A stretch of DNA of 64,000 nt, taken from the NCBI GenBank assembly GCA_040219575.1, contig JAVJSD010000004.1, positions 1 to 64,000 on the forward strand. Direction: 5' to 3'. This document shows, one piece after another, positions 1 to 8,415 of this stretch; position 1 is the first letter of the stretch; every line of letters begins with the position of its first letter. The translations under genes were made by a program, and so were the position numbers. This stretch comes from JAVJSD01 sp040219575 (lineage in GTDB: Bacteria; Planctomycetota; Planctomycetia; Pirellulales; Pirellulaceae). The notes under the pieces are model-generated. The model did no database searches, was not told where the DNA came from, and worked only from the letters and a program-made list of their open reading frames with translations.

Positions 1-140
1 CAGCCGATCATCCGTCGGCGTGACGGGGCGAGCGACCGATGATCGGCTCCGACGAAAGCCCAACCAACCGGCGCCATTGAACTCAAAAACAAATTGCGAA
101 AAAACGTCAAACCAGGGTTGACCTCAACTCACCCATAGAC
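1..140. repeat. 140-bp duplicated intergenic element, copy 1
   Basis: This stretch is identical, base for base, to 25409-25548, 25 kb away. It begins with an imperfect inverted repeat (about positions 2-17 and 33-48; arms start AGCCGATCATC and end GATGATCGGCT), followed by an A-rich segment and a short GTCAA/TTGAC pair. In copy 2 the inverted repeat extends further left, so this copy is probably cut by the window edge. There is no coding potential. Function unknown; a miniature mobile element or a structured RNA are both possible. Confidence 0.8.
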
Positions 141-245
141 GGAACGAGCAGGCCGCGGCTAACGCGCGTCGCTGGAAGGCGGGCGGTGCGTGGAGTATAG
201 TGTGGCCTGACCGAACTGGAACGCAATCTCCCCGGGAGCCGCACT

Positions 246-1292
246 ATGAAACGTCGTCTGTTCGTCCTGGCCGCCCTGTTGGGCGTCGTCTTCGTCGCCG
301 CCGGTTTCGCGTTTTTGCAGAAACGCAGCTCCGGCGACGCCCTGACCAGCGCCGCCGGCGCGTACCTGTCCACGCTTTCCGAAAAGCAGCGGGCCCAGTC
401 GCAATTGCCGTATGACACCGAGCAGCGCGTCGGCTGGCACTTCATCCCCAAGGATGAGCGCAAGGGACTGCAGATCAAACACATGGACGAGAAGCAGCGC
501 AAGGCCGCGCACAAGCTGTTGTCGTCGGCCATGAGCAAGATCGGCTACGAGAAGACCACGACGATCATGCAGCTCGAACAACTGCTGCACATCCTCGAAG
601 AAGGAAAAGGCCGCAACATTCGCGACCCGGAGCGGTACTACTTCACCGTCTTCGGCGAGCCCAAAGAGACCGGCCGCTGGGGCCTGAGTGTGGAAGGGCA
701 TCACCTGTCGCTGAACTTCGTGGTTGAGGACGGCGAGATGATCTCCTCCACGCCCACCTTCTTCGGCGCCAACCCGGCGACCGTGATGAGCGATGTGCCC
801 GGCGGCGACGTGGCCAAGGGCACGCGCGTGCTGGCCGACGAAGAGCAGTTGGCGTTCGACCTGTTGCACGCGCTCGACGAAGGGCAGCGCAAGCAGGCCG
901 TGATCGACGAGAAGGCGCCGGCCGAGATCCGCGCCGCTGGTGAGGCGCAACCGCCGGTCGAAGAACCGGTTGGCATCGCCGCCGCCCAGTTGAAGAAGCC
1001 GCAGATGGCGATCCTCCGCAAGCTGATCGCGGCCTACGCGGGCAACGTTCCGGCCGACGAGGCGCAGGAGCGATTGGCCGCCATCAAGGAGGCCGGCGCC
1101 GACAAGATTCACTTCGCCTGGGCGGGCGCCGACAAGCCCGGCATCGGCCACTACTACCGCGTGCAAGGGCCGACGTTCCTGATCGAGTTCGTCAACACGC
1201 AGCCCGACGCAGCCGGCAACCCGGCCAACCATATCCACTGCGTGTGGCGCGACACCAGCGGCGACTTCGCCCGCCCGCTGGCGGCGAAGTGA
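246..1292 (+). CDS. DUF3500-family secreted protein
   Basis: The 348-residue product starts with a signal-peptide-like stretch (basic MKRR, then a hydrophobic run to about residue 24) and matches the general layout of DUF3500 proteins. It has a GWHFIPKDERKG segment near residue 63 and a C-terminal GHYYRVQGPTFLIEF region followed by an HIHCVWRD motif, both typical of that family. The family is widespread in environmental bacteria and has no firmly assigned reaction. The ATG is preceded by GGGAG, which supports this start. It ends 50 bp before the phosphotransferase gene on the same strand, so the two may be co-transcribed. Assignment to the family is from recognised motifs; location outside the cytoplasm is inferred from the leader. 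Confidence 0.8.
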   Translation: MKRRLFVLAALLGVVFVAAGFAFLQKRSSGDALTSAAGAYLSTLSEKQRAQSQLPYDTEQRVGWHFIPKDERKGLQIKHMDEKQRKAAHKLLSSAMSKIGYEKTTTIMQLEQLLHILEEGKGRNIRDPERYYFTVFGEPKETGRWGLSVEGHHLSLNFVVEDGEMISSTPTFFGANPATVMSDVPGGDVAKGTRVLADEEQLAFDLLHALDEGQRKQAVIDEKAPAEIRAAGEAQPPVEEPVGIAAAQLKKPQMAILRKLIAAYAGNVPADEAQERLAAIKEAGADKIHFAWAGADKPGIGHYYRVQGPTFLIEFVNTQPDAAGNPANHIHCVWRDTSGDFARPLAAK

Positions 1293-1342
1293 GCACGCTG
1301 GCGGCGAAGTGACAGGCGGCGGATGTCGCAGGGGGCGAAGCG

Positions 1343-2389
1343 ATGCGTGAGATCGACGCGATTACGGCGGAGTCGTACTTGCGCGCCACGGGCCATATCG
1401 CCGACGGCGTCGGGGTCCGGATTCGGGAGTTGACGGGGGGCGTTTCCAACGTGGTGTTGTTGGTTGAACCGGAGCACGAGCCCGCCTACGTGCTGAAGCA
1501 GGCGCGGCCACGACTGCGGGTGGCGCAGCCGTGGTTCTGCAGTGTCGAGCGCATCTGGCGCGAGGCGGAGGTGCTGCGCGTCTGCCGGCGGGTTTTGCGC
1601 GAGGCGGGCAGCGCGTCCTCCGCCGACTTCCGCGCGGAGGTTCCCGAGTTGTTGTTCGAAGACCGGCAGAACTTCCTGTACGCCATGAGCGCCGCACCGC
1701 CGCACACGGTTTGGAAAACCGAGTTGCTCTCCGGCGTGTACCGCGTCGAATTGGCGACGGCCTGCGGGCGACTGCTGGGATTGCTTCACGCCGGAACCTG
1801 GCGCGACCGGGAAATCGCCGCGACGCTCGGCGATCGTCAGTTTTTCATCGCGCTGCGCATCGACCCGTATTACCGTCGTGTGGCGGAAGTGCATCCCGCG
1901 CTGCGCGAGCGGGTCGAGGCGCTGATCGCCTCGCAAGACGAACAGCGCTGCTGCCTGGTGCACGGCGACTTCAGTCCCAAGAATCTGCTCGTGCACGACG
2001 CCAACCTGACGCTGGTCGACTTCGAGGTCGGCCACTACGGCGATCCCGCCTTCGATCTCGGCTTCCTGCTCAGCCACCTGGTGCTCAAATCGATTCACGC
2101 GGCGAGCGCATGCGAACGACTGTTGGAATTGACGCAGCGGTTCTTTGCGGCCTATCGCGGCGGCTTCACTGACGCCGCGTCGCAGGCGGAGCTTGGTGCG
2201 GTCGAATCGCGCGCCGTCGCCAACTGCGCCGCTTGCGTGCTGGCCCGCGTCGACGGAAAGAGCCCGGTGGAATACCTCAGCGACGCGCATCGAGAAACTG
2301 CTCGTCGGCTCGGGCTGGAGATGCTCCGCGCCACGCCGGCGAGTTGGTCGGAGTTCATCGACGCGACGGGGTCTCGGCTACGCCGTTGA
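1343..2389 (+). CDS. APH/choline-kinase-like phosphotransferase
   Basis: The 348-residue protein carries the kinase-like fold of the aminoglycoside phosphotransferase family. It has a GGVSNVVL nucleotide-binding loop near residues 32-39, a lysine in YVLKQ near 52, the catalytic HGDFSPKNLL loop near residues 206-215 and a metal-binding DFE near 226. The pattern with KQARPRLRV resembles methylthioribose kinase-like members rather than true antibiotic-resistance enzymes, so the substrate is probably a small hydroxylated metabolite. It follows the DUF3500 gene by 50 bp. No other methionine-salvage gene sits beside it (ahcY is 7 kb away on the other strand), so a specific substrate cannot be named. 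Confidence 0.78.
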   Translation: MREIDAITAESYLRATGHIADGVGVRIRELTGGVSNVVLLVEPEHEPAYVLKQARPRLRVAQPWFCSVERIWREAEVLRVCRRVLREAGSASSADFRAEVPELLFEDRQNFLYAMSAAPPHTVWKTELLSGVYRVELATACGRLLGLLHAGTWRDREIAATLGDRQFFIALRIDPYYRRVAEVHPALRERVEALIASQDEQRCCLVHGDFSPKNLLVHDANLTLVDFEVGHYGDPAFDLGFLLSHLVLKSIHAASACERLLELTQRFFAAYRGGFTDAASQAELGAVESRAVANCAACVLARVDGKSPVEYLSDAHRETARRLGLEMLRATPASWSEFIDATGSRLRR

Positions 2390-2453
2390 GTTCACGACGA
2401 ACAGTGAACGAGAGAGCGGGGCTGAGTTTGGCCGAGATGGGTGAACCAAGAAA

Positions 2454-2528
2454 AAAAAGAGCCCCGTAGGCGGGGCAGGGACCTACGGGGCGAATACCGC
2501 ACGTAGGTGGGGCAGAAACCTTACGTGC
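2454..2528. ncRNA. Two-hairpin structured element, copy 1
   Basis: Two hairpins follow each other. The first pairs 2461-2470 (GCCCCGTAGG) with 2482-2491; the second pairs 2499-2508 (GCACGTAGGT) with 2518-2528, with one bulge. Both loops contain GGGGCAG. A second copy lies at 2675-2749 and keeps the pairing although bases differ, including a T-A to C-G exchange. This lies in the 467-bp gap after the phosphotransferase gene. It could be a paired terminator or a small RNA; there is no clear U tract. Confidence 0.45.
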
Positions 2529-2674
2529 TACCCCCGATCTTAAGAAAAGCAGTCGGTCCTTCAACCCTTCCTTTGGGCGAGAAGGCCCCCTGGAGCGAGA
2601 CTTGCGGCAATCCACAAACCGGAGTTCCAAAGTTGGTGATGGGCCGCGGTGATGGGCCGCATTGCGACGCAATA

Positions 2675-2749
2675 AAAGAGCCCCGCAGGCGGGGCAGGGA
2701 CCTGCGGGGCGAAATACTCGCACGTAGATTGGGGCAGAAGTCTACGTGC
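2675..2749. ncRNA. Two-hairpin structured element, copy 2
   Basis: Hairpin one pairs 2680-2689 (GCCCCGCAGG) with 2701-2710, loop 2690-2700; hairpin two pairs 2720-2728 (GCACGTAGA) with 2741-2749. The loop motif GGGGCAG is kept in both. Compared with copy 1 the stems differ but still pair, which indicates selection or descent as a structure rather than as a plain sequence repeat. No open reading frame explains the similarity. The rest of the gap 2390-2856 shows only a short tandem duplication near 2637-2660 and a small palindrome near 2826-2840. Confidence 0.45.
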
Positions 2750-2856
2750 ACCTGCATGATAGGCGGGAACCGTGTGGTTGCAAGGGATGGAAAATGAGAT
2801 TTGTTCGAATTGATGCGCTGACCGAAAGGGGATTCCCCTCGGAGGAGAGTTGTTCC

Positions 2857-3438
2857 TCACTCCATCGATGTGGAATTTGGCTCTGGCAGCGGCCGAAAAC
2901 TCTTCACGCTCCACGTCACGTCCGCATTCGCCGCAGTTTCACCCCAGACGATGCGATGATAGCTGTCGGGAAAACCGTACGCCGAGTCGAACTTGGCGTA
3001 CAACGTCAGCCGGGCCGCGGCTGGTTCCTCCCGGTTGCTCGACCTCTCGATCGTTTCCAGATCCCGCTCGATGGTCTCGAACATGCCGGGCACGCTCCAG
3101 GTGGCGAACGTGCGGCGGTCTCGCAGCGGCCGTCCGTCGATCGTGGCGGAGACGGCGACGCCCTCGCGCACCGACACGGCGTAGGTCGCCTCGCGCCGAC
3201 CGGTGACGTGCACCTCAACGTCGTAGTCGGCGACCCCCTGCTGATTCCACTGGGCGCGTTGGGCGTCGAAACGCTCGCGCGTGAGCAAGGGCGGACGATT
3301 CCAAGCCGCCGCCAGCACCACCACAACCACCGCCATCAGCCCGCCCAGCGCCAAGCCCACCATCACACCCAGCAGAAGATTCACACGTCGCCGCGCGCGA
3401 CGCGTGGAATCGGTCGGTGAAATGGAGGAATCGGGCAT
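2857..3438 (-). CDS. DUF6174-like membrane-anchored protein
   Basis: This 193-residue protein has a single N-terminal membrane segment (about residues 22-46, rich in Leu, Val and Ala after an RRARRR stretch) and a soluble domain outside. The soluble part, with QWNQQGVADYDVEV followed by a YAVSVREG strand and an IDGRPL turn, resembles DUF6174, a small beta-rich family found on bacterial surfaces. I chose the ATG at 3438 over an upstream TTG at 3474 because the hydrophobic leader then sits close to the N-terminus; no strong ribosome site is seen at either. It is divergent from pyruvate kinase across 133 bp. Function unknown. Confidence 0.6.
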   Translation of the reverse strand: MPDSSISPTDSTRRARRRVNLLLGVMVGLALGGLMAVVVVVLAAAWNRPPLLTRERFDAQRAQWNQQGVADYDVEVHVTGRREATYAVSVREGVAVSATIDGRPLRDRRTFATWSVPGMFETIERDLETIERSSNREEPAAARLTLYAKFDSAYGFPDSYHRIVWGETAANADVTWSVKSFRPLPEPNSTSME

Positions 3439-3571
3439 CGGGATGAGCAGGCGAAAATCCTGGCCTCTCGCCAAGCTGGCTGTGATTCAGTACAAACGGC
3501 CCTGGCGGGCGGCAGTCGTCCAGGCGGAGCGGCGAAGTCATTATTCTCACTCGACCACCCGTGAACGCAAG

Positions 3572-5023
3572 ATGAACGACCAGGAAACTCCCCGCGTCAA
3601 GCGTATCAAACGCACCAAGATCGTCGCCACGATCGGGCCCGCCTCCAGCGATCGCAAGCAAATCGCCCAACTCGTGTCGGCGGGTGTGGACGTGTTTCGA
3701 TTGAACATGGCCCACGGCGACCTCGACCAGCACGACGCCGTGCTGGAGAACATCCGCGATGTGTCGGCCGAGGCGGGCAGGCCGATCGGCGTGTTGGCCG
3801 ATCTTTCCGGCCCGAAAATTCGCCTGGGGACGCTGGTCGAGGATCCCACCGTCTGCGAAATCGACGACGAATTCCGTTTCCTGCGGGGGACTGAGTCGTC
3901 GGCGCCCACCGACCTGACCTGCAACTACGCTCCGCTGGTCGACGAACTGTCGGTCGGCGACCAGGTCATGCTCGCCGACGGCACCGTGCACATGCAGGTT
4001 GTCGAGAAGAATGGCGACAGCGTGACCTGCAAGGTCGTCGGTCCGGGCGAGATCCGCAGCCGGCAGGGGATCAACCTGCCGGGCGTCAAGCTGAGCGTGC
4101 CGTCGCTCACCGAAGACGACCGCCGCCACGCCGCGTGGGCGGCGCAGAAGAAGATTGATTTTGTCGGCCTGAGTTTCGTTCGTTCGCATAAGGACGTTCG
4201 CGAACTCAAGGATCTGCTGCGCTCGCTCGGTACGACCGCCATGGTGGTGGCCAAGATTGAAAAGGCCGAAGCCCTGGTCGAACTCGACGACGTGATCTTC
4301 GAGGCCGACGCCGTGATGGTCGCCCGCGGCGATCTGGGTGTGGAGACCGATGTGGCGGAGACGCCGCTGGTGCAGAAGCGGATCGTGGCCGCCTGCGCCC
4401 GACTATGCAAGCCGGTCATCATCGCCACGCAGATGCTCAGCAGCATGGAGCATTCGCGACGCCCCACCCGCGCCGAAGTGACCGACGTCGCCAACGCGAT
4501 CATCGACGGGGCCGACGCCTGCATGCTGTCCGGCGAAACGGCGATCGGCGACTATCCGCTGGAGACCGTCAAGATGATGTCGCGCATCATCCGCGCCACC
4601 GAACGCGAATTGCACGACACGCCCCCCAAGCCGCCGGCTTCCGGAGGCGCGGCGGGCGTGCATCCGATCACGTCGGCGGTGGTTTACGGCGCCGGGCGGA
4701 TCGCGGCGCAACTGCACGCCCGGCTGACCGTGGTGGCGACGCACTCCGGCGGCACGGCCCGCGTAAAGGCCAAGCAGCGCGACTTCATTCCCACCATCGG
4801 CTTGAGCGATTCGACGTCGGTCTTGCGGCAGATGTGCCTGCTTTGGGGCGTCACGCCGCTGGCCAATGCGCCGATGGGCGACCCGCCCGCGCTGCGGCAA
4901 TTCGTGGTCGAGTGGGGAAGGAAGCAGAAGCAACTCACCGAAGGCGACCTGGTGGTGTTCGTCACCGGCACCGGACTGGTGCGCGCGGCGCATAACTTGA
5001 TTGTGGTGCATGAGGTGGAGTGA
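3572..5023 (+). CDS. pyk: Pyruvate kinase
   Basis: The 483-residue enzyme makes pyruvate and ATP from phosphoenolpyruvate and ADP, the last step of glycolysis, in the cytoplasm. Family motifs run in order: KIVATIGPAS, FRLNMAHG, SGPKIRLG, the B-domain GDQVMLADG, LSFVRS, VVAKIEKAEAL, the active-site MVARGDLGVE, the ATQMLSSM segment (SS where many enzymes have ES), RPTRAEVTDVANAI, and DACMLSGETAIGDYP. A C-terminal allosteric-type domain follows from about residue 355. The ATG at 3572 was chosen because the conserved KRTKIVATIG strand follows it at once; the reading frame stays open upstream but encodes nothing conserved. Length is usual for the family (about 470-480). Confidence 0.95.
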   Translation: MNDQETPRVKRIKRTKIVATIGPASSDRKQIAQLVSAGVDVFRLNMAHGDLDQHDAVLENIRDVSAEAGRPIGVLADLSGPKIRLGTLVEDPTVCEIDDEFRFLRGTESSAPTDLTCNYAPLVDELSVGDQVMLADGTVHMQVVEKNGDSVTCKVVGPGEIRSRQGINLPGVKLSVPSLTEDDRRHAAWAAQKKIDFVGLSFVRSHKDVRELKDLLRSLGTTAMVVAKIEKAEALVELDDVIFEADAVMVARGDLGVETDVAETPLVQKRIVAACARLCKPVIIATQMLSSMEHSRRPTRAEVTDVANAIIDGADACMLSGETAIGDYPLETVKMMSRIIRATERELHDTPPKPPASGGAAGVHPITSAVVYGAGRIAAQLHARLTVVATHSGGTARVKAKQRDFIPTIGLSDSTSVLRQMCLLWGVTPLANAPMGDPPALRQFVVEWGRKQKQLTEGDLVVFVTGTGLVRAAHNLIVVHEVE

Positions 5024-5056
5024 CGGGTCGCGGGGAGTAGGGGCGACCGGCCGCGC

Positions 5057-5180
5057 AAATGACCAATGACCAAGCCCTAATGACGAATGTGAAAGCGGGA
5101 GTCCGGCGGAGCCGACTCACCGACTCACCGACTCACCACTCACCATTCACCACTCACCACTCACCACTCACCACTCACCA
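5057..5180. repeat. Intergenic repeats after pyk
   Basis: Two repeats fill the gap between pyk and the DUF1015 gene. At 5057-5094 is an AAATGACCAATGACCAA motif that recurs at 29577 between the RND and membrane-fusion genes. At 5114-5180 is a short tandem array of ACTCACC-type units, 7-10 bp each, ending at the stop of the DUF1015 gene. No transcription terminator with a U tract is seen. Confidence 0.7.
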
Positions 5181-5183
5181 AAC

Positions 5184-6500
5184 CTACTCCAGCGGATTGA
5201 TCACCAGGCCGCTCAGTAGCTTCGGATAAAAGTACGTGCTTTTGGCCGGCATCCGTTCGCCGTGCTGGCTGATGGCGCGGATGTGGTCGAGCGTGGCGGG
5301 CATGACCAGCGCGGCCAGCGGGTAGGGGCCGGCGTCGCCGTCGCCCGCGTCGAGATTGTCAATCACTTCCTGCACCAGATGCACGTAATTCGGCTTGGGC
5401 AAGTCGGTCGCGCCGAGCAAAGTTTCGACGATCAGCCGCTGCAGAATGCTGACGCCGAGGCTCCGCCAGTCGTCGCTCTGATCGGCGGCGACCTGCGACA
5501 TGCGATGGCGCCCCAAGTCGGTGATGCTGGCGACGATCCACCGTTCGTCCTTCGGAGTAAACAGGCCGATGGTTCCCTGCTCGTCGTCATCCTCGATCGA
5601 ACGCCAGATGCTGTCGGCCAGATCGGCGCCCTCGCCGGCCACGCGGGTCGTGAAGCTGTCGCCCAGTTTCTCGATCAACTCGAACGACGTCAGCGCGGGA
5701 AGGCCGCGGAACAACCGGTGGGTGGGCAGCACGATCATGCCGGGATCGTCCATGCTGATCTGCATCATCAGCACGGAGTTGGCGGGATGATTCGGATCGA
5801 GCGGACCGGCGGCGGCCAACTCGTCGCGATAGTTGCAGGCGGTTTCGTAACGGTGATGACCGTCGGCCACGTACATCGGTTTGTCGGCCATCACGCTGGT
5901 AAGCTGGTTGATGATCCGGGAGTCGGACAGCGGCCACATTCGATGCACTACGCCCAGGTGGTCGGTCGCCTCCAGCGGCGCCTGGCCGCGGACCGCGTCT
6001 TCGAGCAGATTCTGGGCGACGTTCTCCGCGTCGGGGTAGATGCCGAAGATCTGGCTCAGATTCGCCTTGCAGGCGCGGGTCAACTTCAGGCGATCTTCCT
6101 TGGCGGCGGAATGCGTTTGCTCGTGCGGGTAGATCTGGCCTTCGCCGAACCGCTCCAGGCGCACCCGCGACATGAAGCCCCGTCGTGTGAACTCCTGTCC
6201 GGCGTACGAAAACACCTGGTGGTAGACGTAGACCGCTCCGTCGGGCTCCGCCGCCAGCACGCCCTCGCTGAGCCAGTTCTTGAGGAACCGCGCCGCCCGG
6301 GTGTAACGGTTGCTGGTTTCGTCGTCGCCCGGTTCGTCGCGATTGAGAATCAGCCGAATAACGTTGGCCGGGTGCTGTTTGTAAAGCTGGTCCTGCAGTT
6401 CCGGCCCGATCACGTCGTAGGGGGGAGCGATCACGTCGCTGAGCGAGCCGACATGCCCGAGATCGTACCGCAGTCCGCGAAAAGCCTGAATGGCGACCAT
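5184..6500 (-). CDS. DUF1015 family protein
   Basis: The 438-residue product shows the hallmarks of the DUF1015 family: the N-terminal FRGLRYD and VIAPPYDVI motif (residues 8-30), PANVIRLIL, an FTRRGFMSRVRLE strand, YPHEQTHSAAKEDRLKL, the MYVADGHHRYETA motif near residue 210, and a C-terminal YFYPKL..LVINPLE end. These proteins are cytoplasmic and common across bacteria; the biochemical role is not settled, though the conserved His-rich ADGHHRYE motif suggests an enzyme. The start is supported by AAGGAAGG 7 bases upstream of the ATG. It is transcribed alone, convergent with pyk. Confidence 0.88.
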   Translation of the reverse strand: MVAIQAFRGLRYDLGHVGSLSDVIAPPYDVIGPELQDQLYKQHPANVIRLILNRDEPGDDETSNRYTRAARFLKNWLSEGVLAAEPDGAVYVYHQVFSYAGQEFTRRGFMSRVRLERFGEGQIYPHEQTHSAAKEDRLKLTRACKANLSQIFGIYPDAENVAQNLLEDAVRGQAPLEATDHLGVVHRMWPLSDSRIINQLTSVMADKPMYVADGHHRYETACNYRDELAAAGPLDPNHPANSVLMMQISMDDPGMIVLPTHRLFRGLPALTSFELIEKLGDSFTTRVAGEGADLADSIWRSIEDDDEQGTIGLFTPKDERWIVASITDLGRHRMSQVAADQSDDWRSLGVSILQRLIVETLLGATDLPKPNYVHLVQEVIDNLDAGDGDAGPYPLAALVMPATLDHIRAISQHGERMPAKSTYFYPKLLSGLVINPLE

Positions 6501-6641
6501 CGTTTCCTTCCTTGTGCCTGTTGCTTGCTGGGAGCCCGGAGTTGTCGGAACATCCTAGCGGAAGGCGGCGACTTTGCCGACCGGAGGCCGGCTGCGAGCA
6601 ATCGAGACGGTGAGAAGTTTCGCGAAAGTTCTCCGGTCGGA

Positions 6642-7313
6642 TCACGAGTCTCCGCGGTTCCGCAATTGATTGCGCAGCCGCTCCACTTCGGCCTCGGCCG
6701 CCAGGCGGGCGGTTCGCTCGGCTTCCTTGGCGGCGCGTTCCGTCTCGGCGTCGGTGTGCAGTTGCTGGCCGGTTTGGATGTCGAACATCGCCAGTGCTCC
6801 GCTCTCCAGTCGCAGCAGAAGCCCCAGTTCGCGCGACTCCAACGCGCCGCTGGAATCGGGCTCGAGTTGCGTGTAGCCGTCGTCCTCCAGCCGATAGCCC
6901 TGCAGCGCCGGTTTCAGATACTCGCCCGTGGGGTCGTAAAGAAAATACTCCTTGACTCCCAACCGTTCGTAGATCCGCGGCTTGACGACCTCGTCTTTCC
7001 GCCGCGTGCTGAGCGAGGTCGTTTCGAACACGAAGTCGGGCGGTCCGCTCTCCTCCCACAACTTGTACACGCGCCGCTGCGTGGGATCGGAGTTCTTCAC
7101 AACGAAGGCGTCCGGCACGACGAACTTCCTGGGATCACCTTCTTCATAGTAGACGAGCAAGTCGCCCGACACGTAGACCTGCCGACCGTGATAGCGGCGT
7201 TTGAGCAATTCGATGATGCGGACCATCCAGTCACGATGCAGATCGGATTCACCCATCGGCCTGCCGTCCGATTCAGGATACTCGATATCGCGCGCGCTGA
7301 TTGGCGAACTCAT
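6642..7313 (-). CDS. Uma2-family endonuclease-like protein A
   Basis: This 223-residue protein belongs to the Uma2 (formerly DUF820) family, whose fold is related to PD-(D/E)XK restriction nucleases. Visible family motifs are VYVSGDLLVYYEEGDP, FVVPDAFVV (the conserved Asp of the core), the FVFETTSLST strand carrying the acidic residue, RKDEVVKPRIYERLGVKEYFLYDP, and a GYRL beta turn. Residues from about 175 form a charged Ala/Glu/Arg coiled coil. It is about 80 % alike to its neighbour at 7400-8116, so the two arose by tandem duplication. Such genes are expanded in cyanobacteria and planctomycetes; cellular targets are unknown. Confidence 0.85.
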   Translation of the reverse strand: MSSPISARDIEYPESDGRPMGESDLHRDWMVRIIELLKRRYHGRQVYVSGDLLVYYEEGDPRKFVVPDAFVVKNSDPTQRRVYKLWEESGPPDFVFETTSLSTRRKDEVVKPRIYERLGVKEYFLYDPTGEYLKPALQGYRLEDDGYTQLEPDSSGALESRELGLLLRLESGALAMFDIQTGQQLHTDAETERAAKEAERTARLAAEAEVERLRNQLRNRGDS

Positions 7314-7399
7314 GTTCCGACTCCCGTCGAATTGCCCCGCTGGATGTCACGTCCGTAGCCCTTTCACGAATCTTGATTCGGCGCCCAGACTTGCGTTTC

Positions 7400-8116
7400 C
7401 TATTCAATATTGTCGCGATCTCGCAATTGCTTGCGCAGACGTTCCACTTCGGCTTCCGCCGCCAGACGAGCGGCGTGTTCGGCTTCCTTCGCCACGCGCT
7501 CCGCTTCTCTCGCCGCGCGTTCGGTCTCCCACGCCGCGCGTTCTGCCTCGGCGTCGGTTTGCAGCCGCTCGCCGGTCTCCGCGTCGAACATCTCCAAGGC
7601 GCCTCTCTCGAGCGGCAGCTTCAGACCCAACTCCCGCGATTCGAGCGCCCCGCTGGAGTCTGGTTCAAGTTGCATCCGGCGCTCGTCTTCCAGGCGGTAG
7701 CCTTGCAGCGCCGGTTTCAGATACTCGCCGGTGGGATCGTAAAGAAAATATTCCTTTACGCCCAACTGCTCGTAGAGCCGCGGCTTGACGATCTCGTCTT
7801 TCCGTCTCGTGCTGAGCGAGGTCGTTTCGAACACGACGTCGGGCGGTCCGCTCTCCTCCCACAACTTGTAGACCCGCCGTCGCTCCGGATTGGAGTTCTT
7901 GACCACGAAGGCGTCGGGCACGACGAACCGCTTGGGATTTCCCTGCTCGTAGTAGACGAGCAAGTCGCCCGACACGTAGACCTGTTGGCTGCGATAGCGT
8001 CGCTTCAGAAGTTCGATGATTCGAACCATCCAATCGCGATGCACATCCGATTCGCCCATCGGCCTGCCGTCCGATTCAGGATACTCGATGTCCTGCGTGC
8101 TGATTGGTGAACTCAT
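7400..8116 (-). CDS. Uma2-family endonuclease-like protein B
   Basis: This 238-residue paralogue of the gene downstream has the same start (MSSPIS..DIEYPESDGRP), the same core motifs (VYVSGDLLVYYEQGNP, FVVPDAFVV, VVFETTSLST, LGVKEYFLYDP) and a longer C-terminal coiled coil. The coiled coil is built from short AERAA/EAER repeats, about 15 residues more than in copy A. The repeat-encoding DNA suggests length change by slippage. Gap to copy A is 86 bp on the same strand, so both may be on one message. Nuclease activity is known only for the fold, not shown for these proteins. Confidence 0.85.
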   Translation of the reverse strand: MSSPISTQDIEYPESDGRPMGESDVHRDWMVRIIELLKRRYRSQQVYVSGDLLVYYEQGNPKRFVVPDAFVVKNSNPERRRVYKLWEESGPPDVVFETTSLSTRRKDEIVKPRLYEQLGVKEYFLYDPTGEYLKPALQGYRLEDERRMQLEPDSSGALESRELGLKLPLERGALEMFDAETGERLQTDAEAERAAWETERAAREAERVAKEAEHAARLAAEAEVERLRKQLRDRDNIE

Positions 8117-8287
8117 GCTCGAACTCCCAACGTTGCCTCGCCCCGCTGCCGGTCATGCCCGTTTCCTTCATTCACGAAAAGTATGGCTGCCTTCTCCCAT
8201 TCTACCGTTTCCGACTCACGCCGGCCAAACCGTTCCGCGCGGCCTCGATAATGTTTGAGCGACACCGAAATCATGAAGGGTGTAGGC

Positions 8288-8413
8288 ATGCGGAGCTGTA
8301 TTGGAATTCTTATGCATGCAGCGGTACTGTCGTCGATTGCCTTGGCCCAGGGGGCGAATCAAGCGAAATCGCTTCCCAAGCCTATTCTGGCGAAGCTCGA
8401 AGCCTGCACCACG
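8288..8413 (+). pseudogene. Possible remnant of a secreted-protein gene start
   Basis: After an AAGGGTG ribosome-site-like stretch, an ATG opens a frame whose first residues look like a signal peptide (MRSC, then a hydrophobic run ending ALAQG) and a short mature start, QAKSLPKPILAKLEA. The frame then runs into the 3' end of the convergent nucleotidyltransferase gene and loses any protein-like character. This may be a truncated secreted-protein gene or chance. The rest of the 299-bp gap 8117-8415 holds nothing I can identify. Confidence 0.2.
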
Positions 8414-8415
8414 CT

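Noticed and set aside
1343..2389. Antibiotic-resistance aminoglycoside phosphotransferase
   Set aside because: The fold is shared but the sequence resembles metabolite kinases of the family, and there is no mobile-element context.
5114..5180. CRISPR or regulatory iteron array
   Set aside because: Units are 7-10 bp with irregular length and no spacers, more like a simple tandem repeat.
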